DNA of 64,000 nucleotides, taken from assembly GCA_008973525.1 (NCBI GenBank), contig WACJ01000010.1, forward strand, positions 248,001 through 312,000, written 5' to 3'. A model generated the notes under the pieces. That model saw only the letters and a program-made list of their open reading frames with translations. It was not told the origin of the DNA and ran no database searches. The DNA is from Stenopsyche tienmushanensis. Lineage: Eukaryota; Arthropoda; Insecta; Trichoptera; Stenopsychidae. Both the position numbers and the translations under genes were made by a program. Positions 10,311-24,010 of the stretch are shown piece after piece. The first letter of the stretch is position 1; every line of letters starts with the position of its first letter.

Positions 10311-13300
10311 ATCAATTTTATGACTTTTTTAACCTAATATACCTGACTGTTTGCTTTGTACAGAAGTGAACTTATAAATTTATTCAGCTGGAAAAATAAA
10401 GTAGTTTTACATGAATCAATATCTGCCTTGATAATTATATAATATAAATATATATTGTTGTTAATGTTTTACAAAGCTTATATTTATAGTGATCATCAAA
10501 TACTCTTTTTCCATACAAATCTAACGGTATTCAAGGAAATTGAAATAAAACCTCCCCAAATAGACATTTGTTGAAATTCCAGTAAATCGGTTTTTAAAAT
10601 GTTGGATTAAATTATTTTTAATATAAATTCAAATCGTTTGTGTATTTTAAAGCGTTTTAAGTTGAATGTCGTATTCGAGCCGCATTATTTTTTAGAGTGA
10701 AACTTTTGCGAGGCTTTGCTTTGATTAAATTCAACCCCTGACCATCGAGAGCGAGATATCTTTAGAATCTTTTGATTCAAACATCGGTGAAATTAATGCG
10801 GGAAGTTTGATGGAAACAATAAAGTTTTTACAATCGATTTATTGAAATTTACGACGGATTCGTGTTTTCCATCGTCTCTCATATAAAAATTTTCCTCCTT
10901 TCCGCTTCAAAGTGTTCGAGGTTTTCGAGCGAATTCTTTCGAAGACCATCAAAAACTTTTCTTTATTACGAATTAGCCTAATTCATTTTTAATAGCCTTA
11001 GTTTCCCGAGATCCCCACTTTTCACTTTCAGGCTCCCGAATAATTGGTAAGAATTTATCTTGCAATTTTTAATCAAAAGATAAGAAATAGTTTCGTCCGT
11101 GATTTATTCGCATTTTTTTGCGTCGTTAATATTCCGTTTGAGTTATTGGCTCGGTTTTAAGGATCAGATCGTCTTGTTTTCTCTGGGAGAGTCAATATAT
11201 TGAATATAAGCATTATTTATGATTCCAAAAAGTTTTGCGGAAATTTCCGGCCGCACATGGATTTCCTGGCAAGATTTGGACGTCGTTTTTTGGACCACAA
11301 GATTGGATGGGAAAATGTATGGACGGTCAAAAGGTCAGCAGTTGGTTAGTGAGGGAACAAAAAGGGGCCTCAACTAGCTGAGGTCGTGGCCTCTAATAAA
11401 CATTTCCTCAGTGAAAACGTCAAGATAGACGGCCCTAGCAAACTGGGCTGGAATGTGGGAAACGTGCCTTGCATTTATCAGTTTGCTTGCCAATTTTAAA
11501 GTATGCACGTAGCCATCAATCTACGATACACCTCACATACGTATTTCTTTATTGGCAGTCGTGGATAGTTTGAAAATGGGCATATTTCTTAAAATGAGAT
11601 TTACAGAAAATCATTCCTGGTAGAAAATTCCTCAGTATTTTTGTGAGAAAATAATGCAAGGAAAATTCATTATCTTAAAAAAAATTGTATGCAGTCTCAT
11701 ATATAAAACCTAGACAATTTCATTTACGAAATTATTATATAGACAAACATCAACAGATATTTGATACATTTTCTCAATTTTACTAGACCAATTTTTATTA
11801 ATCAAATTTCAATTAATAATATTTTGAATTATTATTTAAAAACGTATCTATATTCGAAAACAGACGTTCTCCATAAAAGACTTTTCTCAGTTACGATAAA
11901 AGCTCAATTATTGCTCAAAAATTCTCGATTCCTAAAAAAATACGGTCGGATTATTCTACTTGCAAAAAGGCATATCAAAATTAAACTTTTTTTAAGCCAT
12001 TTGTGAATAAATCTTCATTTTTCTTATTGACATAGATATTAAAATTGAAATTGACTGCGTCAGTCATCTATTATTCTATAAAGCTTCTTCTTAAAAATTA
12101 TGCGTAATGACAATCGTCTAAATTTCAACGTTTTTGATTTGGAATCGTTGGGTATTTCATTACTTCTTCATATTTAGATGCCATATCTGTTATCGAATAC
12201 TTGCGATATTCACAAGAGACTTTTATAAGGAATGATCTTTTTTTCCATTTACCTTTCATATCTAATAAAATAATAAGATAGAGATAGAAAGTTTACATAG
12301 CAAAACGTCTGTGAATAAGTAACAAAATTATCTTTTTTTTTTAATTTAAAATTTAATCACTGTTGCCAATTTAGTCACTCATAGGCATTCCTAAACAATT
12401 TTCTTCATCATCTAAGGATTTACTTTTTCATATACAGGAAATCAAATTAAGCCTAAATCAAGGCGGACATTGAAAAATATTGATATTTCCGAGCTCTTAA
12501 ACTTGTTGGTACGGTCAAAACATCTAAAACAGAGTTTACATCTAAAAAATAATAAGTCAAGTATCCACCATGACGTTTACGAAAGATAGGGAATGATTTG
12601 TAAAAACCTTCTTTATGAACAGAATTTCAATATACAAATTAAAAGAAAAAATCTATTTTATAAATTTTAATCTACATACATTTCTGCTACTTAAAATATT
12701 CAATTTCAAATAGGATAACACTCGTGACATTTTTGGCTACTACATGATCGACTTTTGGCTTTGGTTTTGATCTCATATTTTTCACTTCTTTGGACTAAAA
12801 TATATGGATGCAAATAAAAGTAAAACTTTGGACAAGGAGCTAATTGTTCTTGGTTTATATATTTATTTTAATCCTTGCATTTGTGGCATAATTCATATGC
12901 TTCTAATCATTTTACTTTTTAAAAAACTTTTTATATGACTTTGGTTAAGAATTCTTCTGGAACAATAGTAATTTTATACATGATGATTTGCATATAGACT
13001 AAAATTTTTTAACATCTCTGTCTCTCTCCCAGCTCAGCGTACAAGAATGCTCTTTCTAAATCATTTGAATTCGCTCGCAAATACGCGATCATCCTACCAT
13101 ACTGGTTACTTTTAGTAATCAAGCTCTTATCACCTCGGGTTCATTTTTACAATCTTACTCTCGTTGTGATTTCTGCCTTGACAAAACAAAATTACTTAAA
13201 TTTTTGCTCACTTATTTTGAAAACCAAGGTAATTAAATAATGAGAACAGGCGTTTGTTTTGATAGATAAGATACAAGCATCATCTTTATCGCATTGTACA

Positions 13301-13430
13301 TAACACATCATTAATGTTCAGGAATTGCCTTATTATCCGAGTATCAAAAATTAAAAAAGGATTTTTTTTTTGAAAAAAAAAATATTTTTCTGGCACGGAT
13401 AATCCGCAAACCAGATAATAAAGAGTACAC
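10311..13430. other. Non-coding, single-copy
   Basis: I see no gene, repeat or element. The part from about 10640 to 11470 is less AT-rich and of higher complexity than the surroundings. The 81-codon frame at 11761-12006 has no motif. Confidence 0.5.
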
Positions 13431-13478
13431 AGTGCTACATGTCATACAAATCGTTAAACTTGAAGTACACCCTGTATC
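13431..13478. repeat. Fragment of the 65-bp-family arm
   Basis: GTGCTACATGTCATACAAAT followed by CGTTAAACTTGAAG matches, in antisense, the arm of the elements at 23215, 47165, 57113 and 62345. It runs directly into ACACCCTGTAT, a motif seen once more at 63427-63437 and common at the ends of insect inverted-repeat elements. Confidence 0.5.
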
Positions 13479-16139
13479 ACAAATAACGATGAAAGCTATA
13501 AAATAACAATATTGCGATTCGTGTATTTTTATACGAAATTTGTAATGTACATTTTTTTGTAAAAATATTAATATTTCCATACAACACTTCGATATAAAAA
13601 GGTTTTTCGTTTTAGTTCAATTTTCAATCACAATAGAGTCGTGCTTAATACAAAGGATTACATTTTTGGTTTTGAAAACAAAACACACAAAAACCATTGA
13701 GTTTATTTACTTAAACTGACATTCGATGAATAAATTAGTCTGATTTCGTTTACTTTATCTTCAACGCTTGAAAATTTACTCATCGATTCTTGTTTGTTCG
13801 CTTTCGTTCTCATAGTGAATACTTTACATAATACGAAAGGCGCTGTTGGCTTTTCAAAATATGCATACAAACTGATGAATAATATCCACATAAAGTAGCA
13901 GAGAGATTTATTTGTGCTTGAACAGGGTCGTGTACAAGTGACAGTTTTCCTGATAATGCGGAAAAACGACATGATTTATTAGAAAGCATAATTTAATTTG
14001 TTAATGTCGCTCACACTTAAAATTATAATTTTTCGTACGTTTCAATCGATTATTGCTTAAGATATTTTATCAGCTTTGTGACCCACTGGGTAAATATTTA
14101 TATATAAAACCTGGTGCATAGGGGGAATTTGAATGTTTGCAATTCTGTTTATACAACAGAATCATATTATAAGATTCAACAAATTCATGTAATTTTAACC
14201 GCTTTGATTATTTTCACTTTAAATGTAGAAAATTAACCCTTTCAAGTTCATAATTATTTAAAAAATATACCATTTATATGAATAAATTTCTTCTCACACA
14301 AAAAAAAATCTTTACCAAATCCTGAGCTTATTTTTTAAACCAAAAAGCATTGTTTTTGTAGCTACCCTCAGGATATAAATGAATTAAATATGAGGCCCCA
14401 TTTAAGCATATTATCTTATTTGGATGTATCTATTTTATCTTAATAAATAAGAAATTTTGAACTTTGTGTTTACTTATTATATTTTCTATAAGTTCTGCTT
14501 CAAGATTAATTAAATTTAATTCAAAAATAAATTTATTGTCAGTTAACAACTATTATTTTAAATTCAACCTAAGATACCACACGATCTTATGTAAGCAATC
14601 TCCATAGATATTTATAAGTGAATTTTATGAGATGATTGGCTTTCATATTGGGTTAAAATATGATAAGATTATTTAAATATGAATGTTTATGTAGAAGAAT
14701 GAATAACGAAATTATCAATTTAACTAAAAGCTTTTTGCAAATCGGTCACTCATAAGTGATTCAGTCTAATTTAAAAATCTCAATATTTAACTATTCTAAT
14801 GCAAGACGTCAGACTTCTGGATCGATACGATCCAAAGATTAATTAATTATAATAGAAACCTTGGGATTTTCTAAAAGAAATATTTATTCATAATCTCAAT
14901 TTATCTTTAAGAATTGATCAATGATTTGTCTCCATTGTAAAATTTTAAAAAATCAATTATTTTATATAAAATAAATTTATATGTGTAATTATATTATCAG
15001 AATTATTTTTAGGCTATGAAATTAAGTTACCGGAAACTTTTCTCGAACGGTATGCTTTCTCTCATTGAATAAAAACTGCCCCTTTACCCTTAATACTTAG
15101 CTTTGAGTATTTATATCGAACTCTATAAGCAAAGAAAATATTCCGACCTCGAAATTTAAAACCATCATATATTTTCCTCGTGGAGCCAGCTTAAGATATT
15201 CAACGTTAATAATCAATGGTGCTCTTCGTTAAGTATAATTTCCATCAATTATGTTCTCTACACATTCCCCTAATGGCAAATAGCTTTCGGGATGTGTTTG
15301 GATGAAATTTTGATCGAATACCTTATTAATGAAAGCAATTTCACTTGACATCAATTCAACACCGTCTTTCTTCAAGAGTTGTTGATTGCATACTCACTAT
15401 TGTTTGTTCGGTAATTAACATGACATGAATACAAATTAGCTTGAATATAATATGTGACTACCCTTATTAATTAAAATATCTAATTTTGATCCTAATATTA
15501 ATGTTTAAGTCATGAATATGCAGAATACAAATGTATTAACTTCGCTTTATAATAGCTAAAAAATTGCTCTCAACAATTCTATCAATAAGATGGCCTGAAC
15601 ATTATGGTTTTGCGATGAGTTTTTTAATAGTAGTTGTGTATAGATCTTACCAATTTTTCAAAATAATACTTCCACTAATATTTTGAAGCATTGAATAAAT
15701 ATAATGAACATGGATCTGTTCAGGTCGTGATACAAATAACCTCAGAAAGCGCTGAATTTTGCGAAAAAATGTCATGGAAATGAATACCCTCAATATTAAT
15801 AAAATGTATCCATATATATAGCAAGAGCTGGACAATTTGAATGCAGTCCTTGTGTCTTCTTCGTATTTATTTTTTATCCAAGATGATTTGTCTAAGTTTG
15901 GGTTGGACAGCTTTGTGCCTTTTTTATTCCTGTCTCTAGACTCTTTTGCATAGCATTTTAGTAAATGATAAATTTGATTAAGCTCCTGGCTCGGAGACAA
16001 AAGGATAATTAGATCCAAGAAATAAAAAAGGTTGTTCTTTCTTCATCTAAAACATGCTATAACCATAGTATTTAAAAAAATAATCTTTAATAAATCTAAT
16101 ATTGTAATGTTATGGTACATCTTGTTATATATAATATTA
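13479..16139. other. AT-rich non-coding stretch
   Basis: There is no recognisable gene or repeat. The longest frame is listed separately (15647-16018). Confidence 0.55.
15647..16018 (-). other. Unassigned 123-codon open frame
   Basis: The frame starts MDLIILLSPSQELNQIYH, has a basic middle (SRDRNKKGTK) and a hydrophobic stretch of about 20 residues (CYIYGYILLILRVFISM) that could be membrane-like. I recognise no family. It ends about 120 bp before the mariner copy at 16140 and shares no sequence with it. Chance or a decayed exon are both possible. Confidence 0.15.
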
Positions 16140-17148
16140 GATAAAGCGGAAAGTCATTTTTTTGGTTGCGTCCTTTGCCGTCAGTTTGCCTCGGGTTGCT
16201 GTCAAGTGAATACGTCAAGTTTGGTGTCATTTTGAAGCTCTGTTGTTTGTCTTACTTTTTCACATATTTTTATATTTTTTTAGTCATAGTGAAAATGTCC
16301 ACGCCAGAAATTGATGAGACACATTTGCGATCTTGTTTACTGTTTTTATTTGACAAAGGATTAAAAGCAAAAGAAGCTACCCAGAGCATCTGTGATACAT
16401 ATGGCAACAAATTGAATAGTCGAAAATGCCATAGATGGTTCAAAAAACTCAAAAGTGGCGACAGAGATTTTAAAAATAAACCAAATTCAGGATGACCTCC
16501 AATAATCGATGATGACGCATTAAATTCTCTGGTAGAATCTGATCCTCGAAAAATAATAGAGGAATTGTTGCTAGACATCGGCTGTCCCTGATCGACAGTA
16601 AAAGACAATTTGAAAAGACTCAGACATAGAAAAAACATAGACAGGGAATTTGGGTACCGCACGAGTTGTCATGAACAACGGATAACCATTTGTTCATCGC
16701 TATTGTCCAGGTATGAAACCGATCTTTTTTTAAGAAAGATCGTTACTGGAGATGAGAAGTGGTTCCTCTACAACAGTCCGGGAAAGAAATAACAGTGGCT
16801 TTCTTCAAATCAAATACCTGTTTCTACCTCTCGACCATCATTATCCTTGAAAAAGGTCGTCCTTTGTGTTTGGTGGGATTTTTTTATTATAAAATTATTA
16901 AAACCCGGCCAAAAAATTACTGCGCACAATTAGATAGGTTAAAAACGGAAATATGTGAAAAATCATTTGGATTCTTATTTTAGTAGAAAACCGGCAGAAT
17001 TTTACAAAAGAGGCATTAAAAAGCTACCAAATCCGTGGAAAGCAATTATAAATAACAATGGAAATTATTTAATTATGTAATATTGTAAAGCTTTTATTAA
17101 AATAAAAAAAAACAAATAACAAAAAAATGACAATTCTTTCCGCTTTAC
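16140..17148 (+). mobile_element. mariner element, family A copy 1 (internally deleted)
   Basis: The element is bounded by terminal inverted repeats: left ATAAAGCGGAAAGTCATTTT, right AATGACAATTCTTTCCGC followed by TTTAC. TA dinucleotides sit just outside both ends (16138-16139 and 17151-17152), as expected for mariner target sites. Copies 2 and 3 (30021 and 44438) share the ends. The left repeat has lost 5 nt (AAATG) after GCGGAAAG. At about 1.0 kb it is shorter than the 1.26-kb copy 2 because about 225 bp are missing from the 3' half of the transposase. Confidence 0.88.
16295..17080 (+). pseudogene. mariner transposase, broken (copy 1)
   Basis: The frame opens with an intact ATG (MSTPEIDETHLRSCLLFLF) and encodes a mariner helix-turn-helix DNA-binding region ending CHRWFKKLKSGDRDF. 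A CGA-to-TGA change at 16493 stops it after 66 codons, and a second TGA replaces a tryptophan codon near 16588 (sequence TGTCCCTGATCG). Further on, VTGDEKWFLY (about 16740) keeps the first catalytic aspartate. The region with the second and third aspartates is deleted near 16955, joining to CEKSFGFLF. The C-terminus (IKKLPNPWKAIINN) follows. It cannot make a transposase. Confidence 0.85.
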
Positions 17149-18513
17149 AATATTAGTAAAATAACCAAATGATCCAGATTTTTTTTAAAACAACGTGTTG
17201 ACTATAGAAACGCCACCATACACTCAGGTCATGATTTCAACTGTTTATTTTTTTATTGAAAAATAATAGCGTGTAAATATTTAGAAAACAATTTTTCAAT
17301 GAGAATAAGCAAGGAAGTGCTTGATCTACGCAGCAGGTTCGATACATTATTTGGTAATAAAATTTATTCTTATAAATAGAACCTTATTTTGTAAGTTGAA
17401 TACAAAATCATATATTCAATACAGCACAAACAAACATCTATAAATAGGATGTAAATGTATTTAATATAGAAATTTATATTTGGAATCGCGTACAAAGAAA
17501 GCGCTTTTTTAAATATTGATATTCCTGCATTCCTCCGCATCGAGTCCGTTATTTCAGTACATTCAATTAAAACGACAACAAAAAAGTACGAAAAAATAAA
17601 TGAGACTCCTTATTCTACGTCAGGATCAAAGAAACTTGTCCCTTGGAAATCAAATTAGTACCGTGTTTATTCAGCCTTGTTAACGAATTGGGCGTCTTGA
17701 GACCCTGGCAAAATTACGTTTAATCTTACTTAACCAGCAAGAAACCGTCTGAGTGCCTAATTTTTAATCGTAGCAGCCCAACAAATTATTTTTTCCTCCT
17801 CCTATGTGGATCTAAGCTCGAAACCAAATCGACGAATTTCAAAGATTACCGATCCCAATTTCGAAGAGACCATGAAATATTTACCATCAATACTTAGATA
17901 TAAAGCTTAATTAGTATTCATGGTGTGTATTTGTTTACAAATACGATTTAATATAGCATGAGGATAATTGTACCCTTTTCGCATTAATACATTTTATAAT
18001 TGAAGATATTTTCTTTTCAGATATGTACACGTACTATAAAAAGGTATACCTATCTATTAAAAATAAACTTTACAAATTATTACCAGATTAAGAATATCGT
18101 TTTTAATAGTTAATCTAATATGTCAAGTAGCATAAGTAGACCAATATCTCATTTTATGAACTATCTTTTAGCTGAATAACTAACATAATTTAAGAAAATC
18201 TACAAATAGATGAAGTCAAATTTCCGAGCTCAAAATCAACAATTTCCATATAAGATGGTATTCTTGTTTAAAGGCATAAATTTTGGGTTATTTTTCCATT
18301 TCGATAAAAAAGTATTATAAATATACATTTTTAGAAAATACTAAAAAATAATTTTAAAAAGTCGTAGGCTAGTAAAGTGTAAGAGATAAAAAGGGCGTGT
18401 TCTGGTTGACACGATTTCAACCCTTATAATCATTTAAAATTTAAAAAATTAAAATATTCTTAATAAGTAAAGATGTCGTTATAATTCCAACCTCAAATAA
18501 AATAAAATATTTT
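17149..18513. other. Non-coding, no feature seen
   Basis: AT-rich, with no recognisable frame or repeat. Confidence 0.55.
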
Positions 18514-18820
18514 CACAAAATGGCGACAGTTTAAAAAAAAGTCATTTTTTGAACTTATTTTTTTTTAAATAGTTACAAATCAAATTTTGACATATATCTG
18601 GTAGAGACATTAGAAGATTATATTTTAAAAGTTTATATCAAATTTTAAGGTAATCAGTTAATTAAAACTTGAGATATCGTGTCAACCGTGTTGAAAAAAG
18701 TAATATTTCAATCTGGTAGGATTGGTTTAGTTACCGCGACACTAAAATAGCAATAACTCCGTAAATAATTGGAATTTTGGAATTTTCTTTAGAGGAGATA
18801 ATTTTTGAAACCATGTAAAA
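18514..18820. repeat. Dispersed repeat with CAACCGTGTTG core, copy 2
   Basis: Collinear with 6578-6930 in the same orientation. It shares CACAAAATGGCGACAG, GTGTCAACCGTGTTGAAAAA and AATTGGAATTTTGGAA, but lacks the AAAAACGCG block. Non-coding. Confidence 0.7.
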
Positions 18821-21399
18821 ACCATTGACTAATATATCAAATTTCGACTGATTAGCTCACACCATCAGTTGAATAAAATAAATATTTTTTGCACCCTTAA
18901 TCCGTCCTAACTTTTAAACAACTAACTTAACTTTAGCGATTACCACAGAAGTATTTATAAATGAATAGAAATGTTGATAGTTATTATTTCATTATTATCA
19001 TTTTTTCAAGATTTAGGAGGATGTCATTAAGGATGAATGATTTTAAATTAATGTCAAAATTAAGTGGCGTCTTATTTCTAGTTTTAATTATTTTTTGGTT
19101 AAAAATATATAAAAGTATGAAAAATATATAATACTTTAACGAATGAATATAATCCGATATTGCGCATTTGTTGTACTATTATATGATGAAGTGTTTATTA
19201 ATTAAAACTATACAGAACGAATGAAATCAACCCTTAAGTGATAGCAGACAAAACAAATATTTTCGGTGTTAAAATAATATCATCATATTTTTTTATAATT
19301 ATGTATTAATGTAAACAACTTGTAGTTGTTGTAAACGACTTCAAAAGAATAAAATAAAATGCATATTAACATATGGATGGATATTTCTATCTAGTTCTTA
19401 CTACCATATCATCAAATGGTAATTTATTATAAGCCATTTATTACGTTTGTGCTTATTTTTGCTATCTTTTATAATTAAGATAATATTCTCATTTTGTAAG
19501 TTTACTTACAGCATCACATACAGTTTTCGTCTATTCATGGAAAAAAGTATTTCTTGGAATCAGTTCAATGTATTTTAAAATGTAAAATTTATATCAAAAT
19601 ACGACACGATTCACCAACCCATTTTAACCATGTCATAGGCAAGCAAGAAAAACTGTTGCTTAAAAGATAAATATACTAAAATAATTTGGACTATTAATAA
19701 TTTGGAATAGTGAGTGTTAATAAAAAATACGTATACGCACTGGTCTTACTTAAGTCATATTAATAAAATTACTCTGCGAATGTATCTAATTTTTTTCAAA
19801 ATGTATTTAAACATTTACTTTAGACCTTCTAAAACGAGTATAATGGCGTAAATAAATAATAACATGATCGACTACTCACCGATCCATCTTCTAAAGCATA
19901 AAAGGATAATAGCTATTACAAAACTGTCCAATGGAATCCAATAAAAATTCATTTTATGGCCACCTTATTTCTGCAACGTTTCAAGCTTATATATCAGTAA
20001 AGCTTTTTCTTGATTTAGGATGAGAATGGTCGCAGGAACTAACTGGCATATTAAAGCACTCCTCTAAAAGCATTTTAGGTAATATATGGGGTATAAAAAA
20101 CTGTTGAGATCACGCATCATTGAATAGTCATTTTATGGTTGACCCATAGTAGTATGTATGTCCAGGCCACCCTGACCTCTCCTTCCATATACCAATAAAG
20201 CCGAATTGGATCCAAAAGGAAATAAATAGGATTGAAACCTACTCCGTTGTCACGTATCCTCGAAATAGGAATATCTTCAGTTGCGGTGGTGTTAAGTAAA
20301 ATTGACTTTTCCTACGTGTTTATTCGGGAACGATCCTAATCAACAAATAAAATGTTTAGTTAATACGTTTGGTTTATTATGGCGTTAAATGCTTTTGGTA
20401 TAAATACATCTCTACCGAAAAAATACTATCGTATTTATTACTATATTAAAGACTTTTGAATTTATCCGGGATAAAAGACCATCAAGCACATAAAGCCTTC
20501 ATCAGGATTAATCCATTTTTATGGGTTAGAATAAATGTATCCTTTCAAAATTGACACTGTTTACGTTTAAATCTATCATAAACTATCCACATCTTGTCTC
20601 CGAATACAATCCAGCGAAGAAATTGATGTCTTGATAAATTGCATGCATTTATCAGCTGTCTTTCGCACAGCACCCATTTTAAATAGTTATTTCATTGCGA
20701 TCGATATTCGATTCTGTGATAATTTGGTATGGAACTTATTTAATTGGTGTTGTTTATAAATAATCATCGAAATTTAATGTCTTCCCGATACAAGTGCATG
20801 CTTCATGTTTCTATGTAGTTATTTAAATATTCGATCTTTGATAATTGTTAGATGAAAGATCAAGAAGACTATTAAATTCAAACGTTAATATATAAACCTA
20901 TAGATAATCTTCATTCATAATTTTGACATGGAAATGGTTTTAAAAAAAATAATTGACTATACATCTATAAAGACTATACAAAACATAATTGATATTGATC
21001 GATTCCATCTAAAATATTTTAATAAACTGAGTATATTCTCCTTGGATACACTTTTTCAAAGTATTCGCTTAAGAGGGGAAAATCACATAAGGAGGCTGAT
21101 TTTTATCGTTTATCGGATTTTTTTTAACACAGAACAAATAATTAGAATTTGTTTAAACTTAGATAATATTTAGATGTTATAAGGTGCTTCCCATGGAAGG
21201 TCGCCATCAAAGTTTATTTCTTTGGTACAACGTGCAAATCACAATTTTTAATTGAAATCAATACAATATTATTTAGCAATATAATTTTTAAATAGATGAA
21301 CCAAATTTTGATGATAAAACAACGTGTTTGAGAAAATATATTTTAAACAATAATATTTTCCTAAAATTTGGTTATTTTTAATTATAATTAAATAAGAAA
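18821..21399. other. AT-rich non-coding stretch
   Basis: No gene or repeat recognised. The 81-codon frame at 20928-21173 is lysine- and isoleucine-rich, as chance frames in AT-rich DNA often are. Confidence 0.55.
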
Positions 21400-21545
21400 T
21401 CTTCATATAAATTTTTAATATAATTGGTCAATAATTTTTTAGCTGAAATGTACCAAAGATGAAAAAAAGGGGTTTCGAGAGAAAAACGCGTTTCAAAAAA
21501 TAGAACTTTAAGGCTCTTAACGTCGGAATTTTATTATGAGATTTT
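21400..21545. repeat. Partial relative of the 6578 repeat
   Basis: GTTTCGAGAGAAAAACGCGTT (21472 on) closely matches the TTTCGAGAAAAACGCG block of the repeat at 6578. The preceding TTTTAATATAATTGGTCAAT segment is weakly similar. The rest is diverged. Confidence 0.4.
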
Positions 21546-23214
21546 CAAAATATATTCTTGAATAGTTTTACTATTTATTTATGAAATTAAAAAAATCGAT
21601 TTTTCAAACCGTCTAATGTGGTTTACATCGTATAGTAGTTCAAGGAAGATAGCTTGATAAAATTCTATAGATCATCTAGTGAAATAACACCTGGGATATT
21701 ATGGCGAGAGAAAATGACACCAGCAATCTATTTAGAAGGCTATCATAGAGCTCCGCACTAACTTTAACCCTGTAAAGACAAGAATATTCACATGGGCGCA
21801 TAAAATATGTACGAGGATAACTTGAAAAGTTCACGACCCACTATGTAAATGTCTGTGGTGTGTACCTTAAAAACAGCTATTATATATTAAGTTGATTAAT
21901 CGTGTACTTATGCGAAAAGTTTGAGCAATATCAACATCATGCTACGTACATTGCATTTTGAATCTTAGTTCAAACTGTATGAAAATGAATTGCAAACTTC
22001 AAACATGATCTTATAAATTTTGAAGACTGTCTTAATAGTGGGTGACGATAACAGAATTTGTTATGACTATGGACCTTGTGGTTTTAGAATGTCGTCAATT
22101 AATTATCATAGTATTATGTTACAAAAGTCTGTATAAGTTTGACGATTTTAAGATTCTCCAAATAAAAACTTGACTCTTTATTGTATAACTTGAATTCTGA
22201 GTATTGTCGCAAATACCTATAGATTTTTAGAGAGATCTTGAATACATTTGTGCTTGGATCATCGGAATGAAATGAAAAAAAATATTTTTTAATGAATCCA
22301 TAATTCTGATAAAACTCCTTGGAATTGTTTTCTTTTCCATTATTTAAAAAAAAATCTAAAAAGGAGATGCTTTTTGAATGTTAAAGAAGTAAAAAAATAA
22401 GCAATCGTGGTCTATTGGCCATATAATCATAACATTTTTTCGGAAAAAATTTGATTAATCAAGCCTTTTGGCTGAAAATAAGCCAAATTATACATACAAA
22501 AAAAAGGATTAGCGAATATTCAATGAGAAAAGGGCACCATAAATCCACGCAGTAAAATAATGGGCGTAATTTAATCAATCGCGATTTGTATAGAGCATTT
22601 TAATGAAGTCATGGAAAAGGCAAATCTAAAAATTTTATTGTATTTCATTCGCTGTTGGGGAAATTGAATACTTCACCGATAATAACGTAGATTGTTGATT
22701 AAAAAAGATGTATTATCTGCTCACCACATTTTCCCCTACAGTTTTATTTTCGTTTGTAAACGAGTTTATTTATAAGCACATTTCAGTGCGTAAATCATGC
22801 CTGAATGGACCTTTTTTGTGGAACGGAATTTATCACTTGGTTTTCAGTCTGGATTCAATATTAAATTTGCTCTCCTCGTTTCTATCAAATATGACTTTAA
22901 CTGTAAAAATCTCAAGATCGTATTTATCGCATTTAACTTTAAATTTCTATATTTTAACCATTGAATATGTCGACACTCATCTCTATATTACTTTCAGAAG
23001 AAATAGACAACCTTACAAAAATGGATCAAAAGTTTTATTCCTTGTTATTGGTGTTAAATTAAATTTAAAATATGTTCTATAATTTGATACCAAATTTAAG
23101 TTCAAAGCTTAAAATGCGTACTATTTAAGGCTTTCAACATTTTTGCACATTTGTGCCCTATATAAATCGTTTTCTATCACTGTTGTTTTTATCATTTTGC
23201 TTCAAAATCAGTTT
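21546..23214. other. AT-rich non-coding stretch
   Basis: No repeat or known gene. It contains the unassigned frame at 22708-23082. Confidence 0.55.
22708..23082 (+). other. Unassigned 124-codon open frame
   Basis: This is the second-longest open frame in the window. It begins MYYLLTTFSPTVLFSFVNEF and is rich in Leu, Phe, Ser and Tyr, with hydrophobic segments at both ends. I recognise no domain. It stops about 130 bp before the repeat element at 23215. It may be chance. Confidence 0.15.
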
Positions 23215-24010
23215 AGGTCAGTTTTATTTAGGCTGTTTTGCACATGGACTAACAAAACTTATTTTAGAGGTAAAAGAGTCTTTTGCTATGTATCACATAT
23301 AAGTCATATGTCCTAAGTGTCAAAATTGTCGAAATATAATTTTTAAAACATTTTGGAAAATACCCAAATTCCACATTTAAATCGTTATAACTGATTTTGT
23401 ATTTTCTAATTTATTTTATCTAAATAAATAATTATTTTATGCATTTAGTTTAAAGAAAATTACTTGTAAACTTCCAAAGTCACATAAAATATGCAAACGA
23501 ATGAGGAATGTCAACTTCTAAATTCTTTAAATAAAAAACTAACTACTCTTTTGAACTTAGTTTAGTTTTAATTTTTTTTTTTTTTGAGATTATATTCATT
23601 CCTACGATATGCTACATGTTACAAAAATCATTAAACTAGAAGAGATGTCAGTTTGCCAGAGTCAGGGTAAAAATAATACTTTTTATACTAAAGTTGTTTG
23701 TGGACACCATTAGATTTCTTTGCCTTGACATTGACATGCCCTGTTCCGTGGCTCGCAAGGTTTTCAGACCTGACACCACTGAATTTATTTGTTTAGGGAC
23801 GTGCCCTTATCCATGACTCGCATATGCAGACCCGACACCATATGATTTCCTTGCCTGGGAACGCTCCCTACTCCGTGGTTCGCACGGTCTCCAGATCTGA
23901 CACCATTGGATTTCTTTGTCTGGGGGCATTCCCTATTCCGTGGCTCGCACGGTCTCCCGACAAATCAGTTTACACCTGGATCGTGGCAATCGTTGAGAAT
24001 ATTAATATTT
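23215..24010 (+). mobile_element. 65-bp-family element, copy 1 (right end lost)
   Basis: The left end, TTTTATTTAGGCTGTTTTGC then ACATGGACT, is the inverse of the right end of the copy at 47165. From about 23300 to 23690 the element carries the antisense arm: ACTTCCAAAGTCACATAAAA, then GATATGCTACATG and CAGAGTCAGGG. Sense-oriented 65-bp units (23700-23955) follow. The right arm is reduced to CAGTTTACACCTGGATCG before unrelated AT-rich DNA. Arms and units are therefore in opposite orientation compared with 47165. Confidence 0.7.
23700..23960 (+). repeat. Tandem ~65-bp units encoding a transposase signature
   Basis: Four successive units are marked by GACACCA at 23703, 23772, 23834 and 23899 (spacings 69, 62 and 65). 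Where in frame, a unit reads FPIPWLARSPD or GNAPYSVVRTVSRSD; the sister array at 47253 completes the motif as ARSPDLIPLDFFTWG. That is the third catalytic Asp region of mariner/Tc1-type transposases. The period breaks the frame from one unit to the next. Confidence 0.8.

Noticed and set aside
17281..17360. Possible tRNA (GCAGGTTCGATACA near 17333)
   Set aside because: GGTTCGATAC resembles a T-loop, but no matching acceptor stem, D-arm or anticodon stem could be drawn.
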